From assembly GCA_023014485.1 (NCBI GenBank), contig JAJOZX010005521.1, positions 277,095-341,094 on the forward strand: DNA of 64,000 nt. Direction: 5' to 3'. The DNA comes from Bathynomus jamesi. Its lineage: Eukaryota; Arthropoda; Malacostraca; Isopoda; Cirolanidae. A model generated the notes under the pieces. That model was not told where the DNA came from, searched no databases, and was given only the letters and a program-made list of their open reading frames with translations. Each line of letters starts with the position of its first letter. Positions within the stretch are counted from its first letter, which is position 1. Positions 1 through 13,100 of this stretch are shown one piece after another. The position numbers were made by a program, and so were the translations under genes.

Positions 1-542
1 ACTTATTGCGTATCAAAGATACAAGATACTTTTTAAGAAACGGGCAAGATACATATCTAAAGTAGCTTTCTCGATACAAGATACTTCGCTAATCAGTTTA
101 AGTTTGGAGATCAGAAATAATAAAAGGAAAAAGAGTTTTAAGTTAAATCATTATACTGTATTTTAAATGCTGTGCCTGAACTTAGTTTTGGTATGTAAAC
201 AAAGGTTTGATAACTTAATCCTTACTGATTTACAGTAATTTTGAAATCATTGTGCTTATGATATCATAAAAATGTTCCATTTGATAAAGCACTACACTGT
301 TTTATGATAGAAAAAGTTCCTTCATTTAATGAATTTCTTTGTGAATGTCCTAAATTTAATACCATTCAAATAAGTAAATGTGGTCCACGACCTATAATGG
401 TGAAAATTTATTCAAAGCCACGTGCTGCACCACTTTCAGACGCTCACTCTTTATTTTTTAATTTCAGGCGCGTAGCCTAGACTTCTAAATTTGGAGGGGC
501 GAGAAAATTATCGTTGGGATGGACAATATTGACCCTGTACCG

Positions 543-628
543 AGTGTTCCATAAGTCCCTTTACCCCCTGAACTCTTTCCTATTGGAATAGGATGAGGGT
601 AAATGGACTTATGGGACACCCTTGTAGT
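543..628. repeat. Short palindromic mariner-type MITE
   Basis: Two inverted arms (a 'TTCCATAAGTCC' type left arm and a 'GGACTTATGGGACACCC' right arm) flank a short A/T-poor loop. The outer end GGGTGTCCCATAAGTCC is shared with the mariner element starting at 63487, so this is probably a minimal non-autonomous relative of that family. It carries no coding capacity. Confidence 0.6.
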
Positions 629-774
629 ATGAATATTGTAAATGTAATAAATATAATGAATTTATAGTTCTGTATACTATATTATAATTTATTATTACAT
701 CGTTTCAAAAGTAAATTATTTTTACAATTTTTGGATCACCTGAAGATCAGGGGCCCCAGCCTCAATTACCAAAT

Positions 775-862
775 GATATCTTCGTTAAAACTAACGAAAA
801 TATCACGACTTAACCTAACCAATAGTCAAGGGCGTACAGTTGACCTAACCGGACATTCAATT
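775..862. repeat. Fragment of a palindromic repeat family (copy A)
   Basis: Contains the family core: a TTCGTT...AACGAA mini-palindrome, then ATCACGACTTAACCTAACC, then AAGGGCGTACAGTTGACC. The same core occurs at 19747-19996, 40421-40566 and 49792-50108, where it is present as two inverted arms. Only one arm is seen here, so this copy is truncated. Confidence 0.65.
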
Positions 863-3001
863 TAATTTTTTATTATTGTTCTATACGTAAGTTCTTTATT
901 CAAGTAAAATAGAATAAAATAATAGATAAATAACAATAAACAGTTTTAATAAAGTAGTTATAGGCAATTTATTTTATTTTCGTTTCATGTCATTCACCCC
1001 CGTTTTTGTGATTGGTTATAAAGCTAATCGTGGCCCCTCTTATGACTGTTTGGACGCACTCCTTAATTTGCGTACCACTGAACTAGAGAATCTTCTAAGA
1101 CTAAGTCACTAGGTTCCATAATCCATAGAAGATATACTAATTAAATTTTAAATGAATATGGAATGTTACTGACCAGTGTCACACTTGTCAGCTCCAAGTA
1201 TCCTTTGTACGTAACAGAACCGAATCTGCGCTGGCCCTGCAGGTCCGTACGTTACGCCGCTGAGGCTAGCCAACTAATACCATGTTCCTACTGACTCCGA
1301 TGATCGTGAAGAAGAGGAAAATCTGTTTCTTTTGATCCACTTGCGTGTCTTCATTTTGAACATCAACCACGAACTGATGAAGAGTCGTCAGTTTTCTATG
1401 AAACATTTTGTGACTATCAAACATGTTTGTGCGCGTATGAGGATTAAGTACCATTGGTAACCCATTATACTGTATTTAACCCCAAAACTATACAACAGAT
1501 TGTGATTTACGTACAGTTTCGGAAAAAGTTCGTCTAGAAGCAAAATTTCTGGAGCATAAAAAAATAGTAATCAGAAATGATTGTGTCTCGTTCTGGTTTT
1601 ATTTTTATCATCACTAGAAAGAACAAAATATACAAAGAAAACCAGAATATTACCAATTAAGTTTATACTTTGGAAATTAATTCTAAGCGAACATTTTTCC
1701 GAAACTGTACATGTAGATTGCACTGTACTACTTTCACCATTTATTAAGTCCCGCCGTACCCACTCTATCTTCCTGATTGCAGAATCAAAGGACTATGTCA
1801 ACGTCGATATTCGTAAACCTCTAAAGTATACCAAAAGCAATTTTAGCGAAAACATTCAAATATTATTTAATGCGGGGCCTGGTTAAGGCATACGCCAGTT
1901 ACGCCATGGCGTAGGGCCTCCCCTGGATTTTGAGCCCCCCGAAATTTCTCCTCCCCCTCTAGTTTTATCGCTCGCAGTACTCACCTTAAAAACAAATAAA
2001 ATAAAATCTTTTAACATCTGTAAATATAAGATTGTTTAGAAACTGAAAAAAAGACAATCATTATGACCACATAATAAAACAAATTTGCGTTAAGTATAAT
2101 AGTATATTGTATTTTTATTGTAATAGCACAGAACTGGTACACCTGATGGGCAATGAAGTTCGTGCTGTTATATGTAAAGAAGTTCAGAAAGCCAAATACT
2201 CATTCATTCTCAGTGGACTCCATGCCTGACTTGAGTCATACTGACCAGCTCTCATTCACAATTCGCTACATAGATGGAGCTGGTGAAGCAGTTGATAGAT
2301 TTGTCAAATTTTTTGCCATTGAGTCATAAAGGAGCAGAGTTGTTGAAGGTTGTACTTGGTGCATTGGTTGAGTTTGGCATAGGTATTATGGACTGTCGTG
2401 GCCAAACATATAATACCAGCAACATGTAGAAGTATGCTGGGCTACAAGCAGAAATTAAAAAAATTAATCCGTATGCAAGGTATATTCCATGTGCAGCCCA
2501 CTTCTTGAATTTAGTTGGTGCAGAAAGTGTAAAATGCTGTTTTGAAGCGGCACAGTTTTTTTACTTCACTCAGGAACTGTATTCATTTGCTGCAGCTTCA
2601 CCTAAACGGTGGTCAAAGCTAGTTGATGGGATTTCTCCAACAGAAAACAGCAAAGTATTGACTCTCAAGAATCTTGGTGACACTCGCTGGCACAGTCATT
2701 ATAAAGCAGTGCGAACTGTTGACAGAAATTATCAACAGTTCTATAATCTTCTCTGTGATATGGGTGAAGACACATCTCAGCCACCTGACACACGAGTCAA
2801 GGCTTCATCTCTAGCTGAAAAAATGACATTACTGGAGCCATCCTTCATTTGTCAGTTCTGGTTGTGTATTTTAAAATCCTTTCAGAATTCAAGTGCAATC
2901 CTTCAAACAGAAGACCTAGATCTGCAGGAAGCTTGTTCCATATTTGAATCATTAGCTGCATTCATTAGAGACCTGAGAGAAGTGTTTGCTAAGTTTGAAA
3001 C

Positions 3002-3669
3002 CGGTCCTATTCAAAGGAGTGACATAACGAAGGAGTGACAAATCGGAGATAAAATTCAAAGGAGTGACACGAAAATACCAACAAAGAAGAAGAAAGAACA
3101 AATCCAGAGGGAAGAGAGGCTTGCAACTGTTAGGTTAGGTTTCTAGTTTTTGAAATAAAATCTTAATTTTAACAATTCTGTCACTCCTTCGAAGTGTCAC
3201 TCCTTCGAAGTGTCACTCCTTCGAAGTGTCACTCCTTCGAAGTGTCACTCCTTCGAAGTGTCACTCTCCTTCGAAGTGTCACTCCTTCGAAGTGTCACTC
3301 CTTCGAAGTGTCACTCCTTCGAAGTGTCACTCTCCTTCGAAGTGTCACTCCTTCGAAGTGTCACTCCTTCGAAGTGTCACTCCTTCGAAGTGTCACTCCT
3401 TCGAAGTGTCACTCCTTCGAAGTGTCACTCCTTCGAAGTGTCACTCCTTCGAAGTGTCACTCCTTCGAAGTGTCACTCCTTCGAAGTGTCACTCCTTCGA
3501 AGTGTCACTCCTTCGAAGTGTCACTCCTTCGAAGTGTCACTCCTTCGAAGTGTCACTCCTTCGAAGTGTCACTCCTTCGAAGTGTCACTCCTTCGAAGTG
3601 TCACTCCTTCGAAGTGTCACTCCTTCGAAATGTCACTCCTTCGAAATGTCACTCCTTCGAAACAGACCC
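3002..3669. mobile_element. Non-autonomous TIR element with internal satellite, 9-bp target duplication
   Basis: The element sits inside the hAT pseudogene. GTTTGAAAC occurs directly before it (2993-3001) and directly after it (3670-3678), and joining the flanks restores the open frame ...K-F-E-T-A-T-K. The left end reads GGTCCTATTCAAAGGAGTG and the reverse complement of the right end reads GGTCTGTTTCGAAGGAGTG, giving terminal inverted repeats of about 38 bp that continue with GACA and a second GAAGGAGTGACA unit. A 9-bp duplication fits Mutator-like elements, but no transposase is present, so the superfamily is inference. Confidence 0.75.
3179..3660. repeat. Tandem array of a 16-bp unit, about 30 copies
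   Basis: The unit is TCACTCCTTCGAAGTG, repeated almost perfectly. Two copies (near 3265 and 3330) carry an extra TC, making 18 bp, and the last copies have AAATG in place of AAGTG. Because the unit length is not a multiple of three, three overlapping frames stay open through the array; these are not genes. The same unit forms the inner part of the inverted repeats of the host element. Confidence 0.95.
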
Positions 3670-4544
3670 GTTTGAAACAGCTACCAAACAAAGAATGCCT
3701 GACATCTCGGAGGACTATCAGAAAACAAGGGTCAGAAGCGGAGGATGTGGTGCTGAGTGGTTCTACAAAATTTCGTGTTGAGAGCTACATTCCTATAGTT
3801 GATCGCCTATCACAAGTAATTGAAAAGCGACAGTGTGCCTACACAGATGCTCAAAAGACCTTCAGGTGCATATTCCAACTTGCTTCTAAAGATCCTCTTC
3901 CAGAATCATCAGTTGTAGATCTCGTGGCTGCTTACCCAAGTGATTTGGCCGAAGATAGCTACACAATTTGAACAATTTTTGTCGCTTCCCTATTGACTGC
4001 CAAAAGTGCTCTGATTCATGCTCCAAAGGGTGCCTGCACCATTGCTCTCCATTAAATTGGCGAAAGACCCCAAGGGAAGTGATGAAGCAGCTAACTGCTC
4101 ATCCTTTGACTGCAAGTGCATTTCCTAATGTGAAAACAGCAGCAGCAGTATTCTTGACCATGGGTTTTTCAGTCTGAGGCTGAACGTTCTTTTTCATGCA
4201 TGGGTAGGATTAAGAACTGTATGAGGTCATGCCTCTCGGATAAAAAGCTGAGCAATCTCTGTACCCTGTCAACAGAATTCGATCTCACACGATCACTACC
4301 TCTCAACGAGATTGTGAGGAACTTCGCTGCTGCAAAAAAAAAAAAAAAAAAAAAAAAAAAACTTGTGTAATGGAGGAGTCAGTTTCCACATTTTATTTTG
4401 ATTATATTGTCAATAAATTCGTAAGCCATTGTAAGTAATTTCTATAAAAACTCAAGAGTTACTATGAATAAAACTATTATTAGAAATGTTAGAGGTGTAT
4501 TTAATTTTGTCAGACACAGTGACAGTGTTAGACTAGAACCCTGG

Positions 4545-4931
4545 TAAACACTTCGATCCGGAATTCTACGGTTCGGAAACCGTCGACGGTATTCTGCAAC
4601 AGCAGCTGTTGCACTTCCATCGTAAAAACCGTAGACATACACCAAATCTGCATATTCGGCATGTGTGTGGCATTCTTAACACTGCTCCAAACAATGTCAC
4701 TCACAATAGTCAGCTGTCGATTGGCTTATGTTACATGCTTACATTACAGCTTACATGGTTCAAGGTTATAGGGGAGGGAAGGGGGAGGAAGAGCTGCGCA
4801 CGCATCAGATTCAAACAACTATCTCCGTAACCATTCAGAATTAGGCATGTTCATATGAACTTTTTTTCTCACAATGACCGATACAATCACCTCCCGAAGT
4901 ATTGGCCTTTCCTCCCGAAACATCCTGTATA
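4545..4931 (-). mobile_element. Mariner-like MITE fragment with DUF4817-type helix-turn-helix
   Basis: On the minus strand 4555-4645 codes for 'MVYVYGFYDGSATAAVAEY' then 'RRRFPNRRIPDRSVY', typical of the helix-turn-helix start of mariner-related transposases (DUF4817). The region to 4931 matches the left end of the fuller element at 62328-62943 in opposite orientation, ending in an ACAGGATGTTTCGGGAGG-type terminus. The rest of the transposase is absent. Confidence 0.75.
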
Positions 4932-4984
4932 TATACACACACGTCACCTCATCATGTCAATTGGACTATGGTCCAATGGGGATG

Positions 4985-5410
4985 AGTATTGTTCACAGGC
5001 GAATCAAGATTTAATCTTCGAACATCCGATGGACAGGAAAGTGTGCGAACAGTAGATATATTCGCCCCCGTGCACTTTCACGGAGAGGGTTGCTTTTGGA
5101 GGAGGCTCAGTCATGGTCTGTGGTGGTACCACTTCAAACTCGCGCGTGAGCTCGTCGTTGTTGGTAGTGGGTCATTGACGTCCTCAAGATACTTGGGAGA
5201 GATCTTGCTGGAGCATGTGGTCCCTTTTGCTCCTTTTGTTGGCGAAGACTTCCTTCTACAGCACGATAACGCTAGACCCCATGCGGCAAGAGCCGTTCGC
5301 GATTTCCTTGAAGCTGGAATTTGTCGAATAGAGTGGCCTTCCCGAAGTCCGGACCTGAACCCCATAAAACATCTGACACGATGGGACTGCGTCTTAGGGA
5401 TCGTCTAGTA
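4985..5410 (+). pseudogene. Tc1-like transposase, C-terminal fragment
   Basis: The frame reads 'FTGESRFNLRTSDG' (first catalytic position, D replaced by G), 'LLEHVVPFAPFVGEDFLLQ', 'HDNARPHAARAVRDFLE', 'WPSRSPDLNPIKH'. These are the DDE catalytic core motifs of Tc1 transposases, with the second D in 'QHDNARPH' and the third acidic position lost (NPIKH rather than NPIEH). The N-terminal DNA-binding half is missing. It abuts the mariner fragment at 4931, so the two are probably separate insertions. Confidence 0.8.
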
Positions 5411-5966
5411 GCCCCTAACACTAGAAGAGATTTAACAAGCTTTAACTGAAGTGAGAGGGAATCCCACAGGATGTGATCGCCGATCTCATTCATGGGGCAA
5501 ATTTTTTTTTTCCCCCAATTTTTTTGTCGAAATTTTTTTTAACTATTTTTTGATAAATTGTATTAAGCAAGTGTATTAAGCAAGTGTTTGAAGATGTTTT
5601 AATGGCCTCAGACTAAATTTTCGAATTTTAAAACTTTTCTACAGAAGCTTTTTTTTGCTTTTCGCGATATTCGAATTAGACCTATTTTTCTGCCGCTCAG
5701 TGTATTTCACTAAGCATAAAGGATTTTACAAAGTGGTATAATTCAAACAAAATGAGTAATTTAGTTTTAAAAATCTAACAAGTTACAAACACAGCGAACT
5801 ATGAAAATAGTTTCACAACTTTTATCACCAAAACTAAAAAATCACTCAACCAAATGAATTGGTTCTAAACGGATCATCATATACTAAAAATACAATATAT
5901 ATATAGTCACAATTGGTAAAATTTTATAGTATTCAATAGCGGGGATATTTTTCAGCTCGTGGAACT
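5411..5966. other. Intergenic gap and 3' flank of the large minus-strand gene
   Basis: AT-rich with T-runs near 5503-5540. It should contain the 3' untranslated region and cleavage site of the minus-strand gene ending at 5967, but I do not see a clean AATAAA on the minus strand close to the stop. Confidence 0.4.
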
Positions 5967-8900
5967 TCATTTGATGTGAAGTCGTAAAAGAGTCAAGAAT
6001 TTCTTTTGGGAAGCGACAACCAAGTAATGCATTCCATTTTCTTCTTGATATCTTACTGCAGTGGGTTCTTTGATGGCAAAGCTTCCTACTTTTTCAAAGC
6101 CCTATATATAAAAAGGTTAAAAAGGTTAAATGAATAACCTCTCGCGCTTTGTAAGCTCACAACAAGCGAGACGAATTGGGTCAGTATTTTTAAATTTAAA
6201 GTTAACCAGCATTTCTATTTATTCTGTTCCTACCTCGTATCTTAAAAGCCTAAATACGGTAAGCGAATGTTCGGTCTTTGAAGCAGATACCAAGAACAAA
6301 TCTCTCCCGACAATGAAGGTAGTAGTGCTGATTATGCCATACACTCGTAAACTCGAGAAGGGATCAAACCGGGCACCTTTTACAGATCTGTAAACCTTTA
6401 AAACTTCTTAATTAGTATCTATCATATTTATGAATCTACATAATGTAGATTTCTAACCTTAAGCTAGTAACACATTTGTGTGGTGTACTAATGCAAAGTG
6501 ATTATGAAGGATTAGTTTTCGAAGGTAGGTCTTTCACGCATCAAAAGCTACGAAAACCGAATGGATGTCTACTAGTTGAACATTAATGCAAGAGAAAGCA
6601 ATTTAACTTAGAGGATTATGTTCGAAAACCATTTCCTTTTGAGCATTAGCACAATGAGACTGCATATGAAGCAATAACAGTTTATTTCGCTATAGCCTTT
6701 ACCATATTTCCTGAATTTATTAAATTTAGCTCATCACGCGCGTTTTGATACTAGCCCTAACACTTAGTTAATTTTAATAGCCGCTTCCCTTAAGATCAGC
6801 GAAGGTAACGACGTTAGGTTTGGGTAGCAGCCGAATGGGAGTCTCCTTCATTCAAATATAGCTAGGTACCCGCGGTTCAGATTTTACGTAAAGCTGTAGA
6901 TACCCTGATATACGACCTTCCCCCTCCTAAGCTGCTAGAACAGAGACATTCATGCAGTTAATTTTACTTTTAGATCTCCTCCCTCGTAAGATTTTGAGCA
7001 CTCTCGATAAGGATATTCATCGTGACCCAAAACCAAAAATGCTTCATCGCCAAAAGTAACCATTTCTCCTGTCATTGCTGGAGGAAAAGTTCCATAAAAC
7101 ACAAACTGGAAAAAAAAAATTAAATTTTAAAAAGATATCCATTCATGCATGAACTTTAACTTTTTAACCCGTTTTACTGTACAGGGTGTACATAAAGTCA
7201 GGATCTATTTTTGTGAAAATTATTTTTTTCTATTCAGAAGCCCTTAGAATGAACACAGAAGAGCGTGTGGCAATAGTAATTTGGCGAATCGAGGGAAAGA
7301 AATACAATGACATCAGAGAAGTTGAGATTTCATAAGCCGGGGCCAATAGACAAGACAATACGAAAATTGGTGAACAAATTTAAACGAATGGGATCTGTAA
7401 ATGATGAAGCAAGATCAGGACGACAGTGTATCAGATCTTACCGTGAATGCAGTACGCGGAATTATCACTGAGGAGCCACGTACGTCCGTTCGTGCTGCAT
7501 CACACAGACTCGGCCTCCCGACGTCATCTGTGCACAAAATTCTGAAAGTTAATTTGTAGAAGAAAAGCTATCATTTGCAGGTTTTACATGAGGAAGATTT
7601 CCCTCGACGAAGTGGTGTGTGTGCTGATCTCGTAGAACAAATCTGGAGTGACAATTTAAATGGACAACATTCTCTTTAGTGATGAAGCCACTTTCCATAC
7701 GTGGGGAAAAGTAAATCGCCATAACTGTCGAATTTGGGCAGATGAAAGACCGAATGATTTCGTCCAAAATTGGGGTGGGGGGTGGGGACTCGCCTAAAGT
7801 TAATGTCTGGATGGGTTTAACAAAATCTAAGGTTTATGGTCCTTTTTTCTTTGCTGAAGCTAGTTACGGGGCTTATTTATCTGGATATGTTGCAGCAATT
7901 CCTTGAACCTCAGCTGATTGGGGATAGGATTGTTATACCGTCGTCTATCAACATGATGGCGCTCCTTGTCACTATGCCAAAATTGTTCAGGATTATCTAA
8001 ATGGACGTTTTCCAAATCGCTGGATCGGACGCGGAAGCAACAGACCTTGGCCAGCGAGATCACCAGATTTAACCCCTTTAGATTTCTTTGCATGGGGCTT
8101 TATCAAATCGTATGTCTATCAGACGAAGATTACGAGTCTTGAAAACTTACGTACACGAACTGCTGCAGATAACCCCGCAAATGCTCCAGAATGTGTTTAG
8201 AAATGCTGCGGAACGATTTGAGCTGTGCAAGGATACTGATGGGCGTCACGTCGAATCCTACTCTTAATTATTTAATAAGTTACCACTTTATCATTGAATT
8301 CCATATAATTTCCAAGTGCTTCACAAAAATATCCCGACTTTAAGTATACCCTGTATATTAGGTGAACCCGTTTTATTTAAGAATATGGCAAAGCCGTATT
8401 ACTAGAATTCAGTGTAGGTTACTTTTAAAAACTATGTTACAGTGGAAAACTGCTTCGGTAGGCCAAGAAACTATGTTCAACTTGCCTGCTCCAGAAAGTT
8501 GTCCCAAGCGTATAACCGAGTTTCACTTTTGTAGGAGTATTCTGAATAATCTTCAACTTTCTGACCAATGACAAGCAGGTACCAGACGTTACAAATCTGA
8601 AGACGATACTACCAATAAATGAATACACACAGCATGTACATAAATACATATAGATTAAAATTAATTTCATACCATACCCTCTTCAAGTCGAAATTAGTGG
8701 CTCTTATGTTTAACTTTTCCTCCCAAAGGACGTTGAAATGCTGTTCCAAAACCTTCAGATAAAAATCATCTTTTTCTGCCGAGAAAAAGATTTTTTTTTC
8801 CGTTTAGTCTCCAAAATGACAATCTGTATTTCACCCTCACACCAATTCCAAACAAGTTTCCCCTTAAGCAGCACTACAAAAACAATGACGGTTCCATAAA

Positions 8901-10130
8901 CTAGTTTTCAATTGTAGGTTTGGAACACCAATTGGCGACTAACAGAACGGACTTGCTAGGACAATATTAAACCTACCGAAAGTCTTTGAAAGGAGGACGA
9001 AATACGCCTTTTGATTGCTATATAATGGAAGTAGTTGTTCAACAAATCCCAAAGTTCTACTCTGCGTTGTTATTAAAGTTTCAGTTCCTTTTTCGTATTG
9101 AAAATGGCTAATCATAGTTTGAATGTGACCAGAGCACCTGAAACAATTGTCAAGTTTCGGAGTAAATTTACAATAAGAAAATTCTTGAAAAACTCTACCC
9201 TTCCTAGAGCGTGATTAACAGCTTCATTAATCTTAAGGGACCCATAATACAATGTTTTATTGAGTATCAATTTTCCTACCTAACCATTTCCTTCAAGAGT
9301 ACAAACATGAAAAATAATCTTTACGAATATTGAAGCAGGTTACTTTCTTATTCATAGTAGTATAACAAACTGTAGCTCCAATATCTACAAAATAACTTAA
9401 ATCTACGCATTTTTAACTTTTTCCCCGAATAAACAGTTTCCTTTAAAACCTTACCAAACGTAAAAATTATAAAGATGGTTTTCGAATTCTGTAAAGGTGA
9501 CTGGAATACTTTGGCCTCTGAGATAATCTCCATTTTCTTGGAGTTTAGAATCGGCATTAATCTAAAAAATAAATTGTTCCTGTAATACACCATTCAATTA
9601 AGGTCGCTCTGACAACCAGGCAGAACTTCTAAAAGGTCTAATTAGAACTTATGTTTCCCAGTCCCGTGACAACTTCAAATACTATCCATAAAAAGCCTTG
9701 TACCGACTGAAATACCTACAGGGTGGCCATAAAGTTCGGAAACAGGATATACAGTATTACGTTAAATTTTTTCAGATGCGGATAACCTAGAGTTCTGAGA
9801 AAAGTGTCCTAGGTTTCCAGACTTTATGGCGACCTTTTAGAGAAATTGCAGTCTATATACATTAACTTAAAGGAGTGTTCCATAAATTAAGCCACGCAGG
9901 GAAGGACCTTACTCAAATCTTTCACCATTAACCTCTAGTCACCGAAAAGGACTATACCTTAAATGTGCGAGTCTCCAAACAAGGACAAGAGCTCCAACTG
10001 AGACATTCATCATACCGAGCGATAACATAAATCTTTTTAATGTTTGACACCTGGAACGTGGTGACACGAAGGGCACCAAACAGCAATACTTCGTCTTCCT
10101 TCGTGATGTAGAGGAGTTTTGTATGGAGAC
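5967..10130 (-). CDS. C-terminal EAR/EPTP-like region of the large gene (exons 35-41)
   Basis: The blades resemble those at the N terminus: 'LLYITKEDEVLLFGAL' with 'KKIYVIARYDECLSW', 'FVEQLLPLYSNQKAYFVLL', 'KGKLVWNWCEGEIQIVIL', 'VTFGDEAFLVLGHDEYPY', 'TTFIVGRDLFLVSASK', and finally 'SFAIKEPTAVRYQEENGMHY' followed by LVVAS. 'QVLPLYNG' in the N-terminal region and 'QLLPLYSN' here suggest the two regions share ancestry. The protein ends ...LRLHIK with TGA at 5967-5969. A short exon is probably missing between 6968 and 6387, because the phases there do not agree. Confidence 0.65.
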
Positions 10131-13100
10131 CTATCAAAATAATTTTGCATAGCAGTTTGAAGTTGATTAATCGAAAAACACAGGATGCAATTTTATGCTG
10201 GAAATTCCGAAGCTGAAATTTATTTAAACAGGTCTAGGAATCAGACCTAAATTTCCATGCATGCAATATTCAAGATCTCGGCACTATTTAAATTGTTTAA
10301 ATGCGTTCCAGAACGAAAGAGTAGTAATAAAATTTTTTTTTTTTTTTTTTTTTTTTTAACTGACATTAGAATTAAGTTACACTTAGTAAATGTTAGCGTG
10401 AACTTTGTCTTTTTAGGTTCAAAGTTTACGAATCTCTTACCTTTAGCGTGTTCGAAGTTCAATGAATTTAAGTTTCTAAGTCTTAAGGCAGTTCTTTCCA
10501 GCAATGTTCGTTTGCCTTCACTGGTTTCCTGATTGAATAATGACCGCACGTATCTGTCAGACTTTTTTTAGAAAAAAATTATTACACTTTATCCTTTCAT
10601 AACCTCCATCCTTGCATGTAGAATTCATTGGAAATTTTCCAAGCAAAAACGTACTACCTCTGCGAATGGAATGAGGTCTGACAACTTCCAGAACCGATCC
10701 AGATATATCCCATTGACGGTGTCGATACGAGATTTTCCATCAACAAAAATACCTCCCGAAATAGTCTTCCTTCCCGTTATAACTTGCGATTTCGATGACG
10801 TTAAAACCACATCATCTAATCTTAATCCGTTTATAGAATTCACAATCAAATCTCCTATTTAAAGAATTTAAATTTAGTTCCTGTATCGGCTCCTAAATAT
10901 AGACGTAATTACAGTTTTCATATAGGGACAAAACTTAAAAACCCTAACTCTGAAGCAAAGCCATTGTGCATCTACCATAACTAATCCTACCTTCCCAGTG
11001 AACCTTACCTTCAACAATCACCAAATCATATTTTGGCGGAAAGAGAGAGCTATACATTTTGGTGTTAATGAAGGGCTCGAAAAGAACTTCTGGATCCGTT
11101 TTAGCAATTAATCCATCAATCTGACAAATAAAAAGTACATCAGAAGACAAGGTCATTTTAAAAGTCTTTGCAATGGGGAATAACTTTAAACCAACAACTT
11201 CGTTACTCGCTAGAAAAATAAGCGTTCACTTCAAATTCTTACGAATACTTCTCAAAGGCAATGTGCTAGAAGGTTGTCAGAGTGGCCCACCGACCGAACG
11301 CCTATTGACTTCAGAACCAAGATGCAGTCTTAGGTTTAAATGGTAACTTTAAACTTAAGAAAAAGTGCACCTTCAAATTAAAAGTTTATACGATGCCTAA
11401 AAATTAGTGTTTATAATTATGCAATAATGAGAATCTGAAAACCAGTAATCATTAACGAAAATTAATTTTACACTTAAAATAGCCGAAAGAAAAAGTTTAG
11501 CAATTCGTAATTGGCGTGTTTAGGAATTTTACGTTCGTAGTCTAGTTTTTCATCGAAACTAGAATTCATGACTTTTGTAAAACTTAAACGAAATGTTAAT
11601 ATAGTTCGCTTCGACCTATCGTCGAACAAATATTGGTCTTCTATTCAAAATATAAAAGTGATCCAATGGGCCCTCAACTAGCCCTTTTGTTTGGCGTCTT
11701 CGGGCTGTTAAGTGTGTTTTAGTGGATGGCCGAGTCTATCTAGAAAACCCTTTTATATAATTCAGAATACTTGGAGAGCCAGGTCAAAATGTGACCACGA
11801 TGTAAAATTACCAAGCGTGTTCAGTGCTACCATATCAAGGTGGATGAAGTAACTAGATGGGACACTGTTAGCTTCTAATATTTCTACGAGTTTTAATGCA
11901 ATACAACCGTCGAACACACTGTACAACAGTAAAAAAAACTGAAATGATATATAATTAGCCATAAAAATTACTATGCGTAGATTGCGAAAACATTTATTTG
12001 TATCACCCACCGATTTTATGAAAATGACCCTATTTCATTGTATCATTTTTAGAACCACTGGTTCTCTGAACGCATCTTTTACATTTTGTTCAGTCATGCA
12101 TATGCTGTGGTGGTGGTGGTCGGCTCTGTTTCCACTTTAATGAAAGAAATTTTTCATAAAATCAATCTTTTAAAACAAAATTGTCAGCCATATTTTATCA
12201 AATAGGTGCTATAAGCGAGTATTATTGAATAACGGCTATCAAATTATGTATATTTCACCGACAACGTCTATTGTTTGAAATTGATCTAGCATTTTCTTAT
12301 TTTACAAGTTTTTATTGATGTTATGCTACAATGCCGAAGAGTGCAAAAATTGCCACAGTTTGTTATATTTGTGGGACATTAACGTTAAAACAGTATGAAA
12401 GGAAGTCTACTTCATGTGAAAAAGCTTGCAAAGTTGGTGATCAGGACAAGCACTGGGCGCCTCATATCTGCTGTGCGAGATGTACAAGCTCGTTATCTGC
12501 ATGGTTCAAAGGCACTGGTCCTGGTTTGGGATTCTGTGTCCCAATGGTATGGAGAGAGCTGCTGGACCATTCAATTGATTGCTATTTCTGCTTAACGAAC
12601 GTCAAATTTGGTGTTTTCAGCACATTTCAGTATATCCTGCTCTGCATAATGTATTACACAATTATGCTATCTTAAGTAGTCAACAATGTCTATTGTCTCG
12701 CATTACAAGTTGCAACAGAAAAGGGAAAAAGGCTATAGTCTACCCAAATCTTAGTTCTGCTATGCGTCCTGTGGAACATTCTACAGATACACACACATCC
12801 CTCGTCCTCGAGCTGAAATGCCGACCGATAACACAAACTGACAAATCGGAATCAGACGGCGAATGCTATGAAGCTTAAGTAGAGGCCAAGAAAGAACATA
12901 TCACGCAGCCTGAACTCAATGATTTGGTCCGTGATTTAATACTTACCAAGCAGCAAAGTGAACTGCTGGCCTCACGTCTACAAGAATGAAATCTGCTGGC
13001 GGAAGACGTACGAATTACAGCATTCCGAAAGCGCTCCTTGGATTTGCAGAATATTTCACAATGAACAATCTTTGTTATTGCATTGATATACATGGTTTGT

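Larger units (their letters stand above)
1..2140. other. Gene-free AT-rich stretch with repeat scraps
   Basis: No coding region is supported here. The open frames are short, lack family motifs and have no matching splice signals. Apart from two repeats listed separately (543-628 and 775-862), 1870-1990 is GC-richer and looks like the edge of an old inverted-repeat element. No promoter or RNA gene is recognised. Confidence 0.5.
2145..4365 (+). pseudogene. hAT transposase, DUF4371/ZMYM1-like, decayed
   Basis: Reading across frames gives an N-terminal core of the 'KAKYSFIL...HTDQLSFTIRYIDG' type at about 2170-2290, then 'DCRGQTYNTSNM' near 2390, 'HFLNLVGAES' at 2500, 'GDTRWHSHYKAV' near 2680, 'FRVESYIPIVD' near 3770, and a C-terminal hAT dimerisation signature 'SEAERSFSCMGRIKN' near 4170-4220 followed by 'RSCLSDKKLSNL'. 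The order matches hAT transposases of the DUF4371 group. There are in-frame stops (for example in the 2330 and 2425 areas), frame changes and a 668-bp insertion (3002-3669). A poly(A) tract of about 29 lies at 4335-4363 at the end of the homology. It could alternatively be a dead retrocopy of a domesticated ZMYM1-like gene. Not functional as read. Confidence 0.8.

Noticed and set aside
775..862. Telomeric TTAGG-type repeat, from TAACCTAACC
   Set aside because: Only two short units occur, within a larger conserved palindromic core found elsewhere.
3179..3660. CRISPR array
   Set aside because: The 16-bp units are contiguous with no spacers, in a eukaryotic transposon.
3194..3971. Three long overlapping open frames with an LLRSVTPSKCHSFEVS repeat
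   Set aside because: They are translations of the 16-bp satellite. All three frames are open simply because the unit lacks stops; only the part after 3700 has hAT homology.
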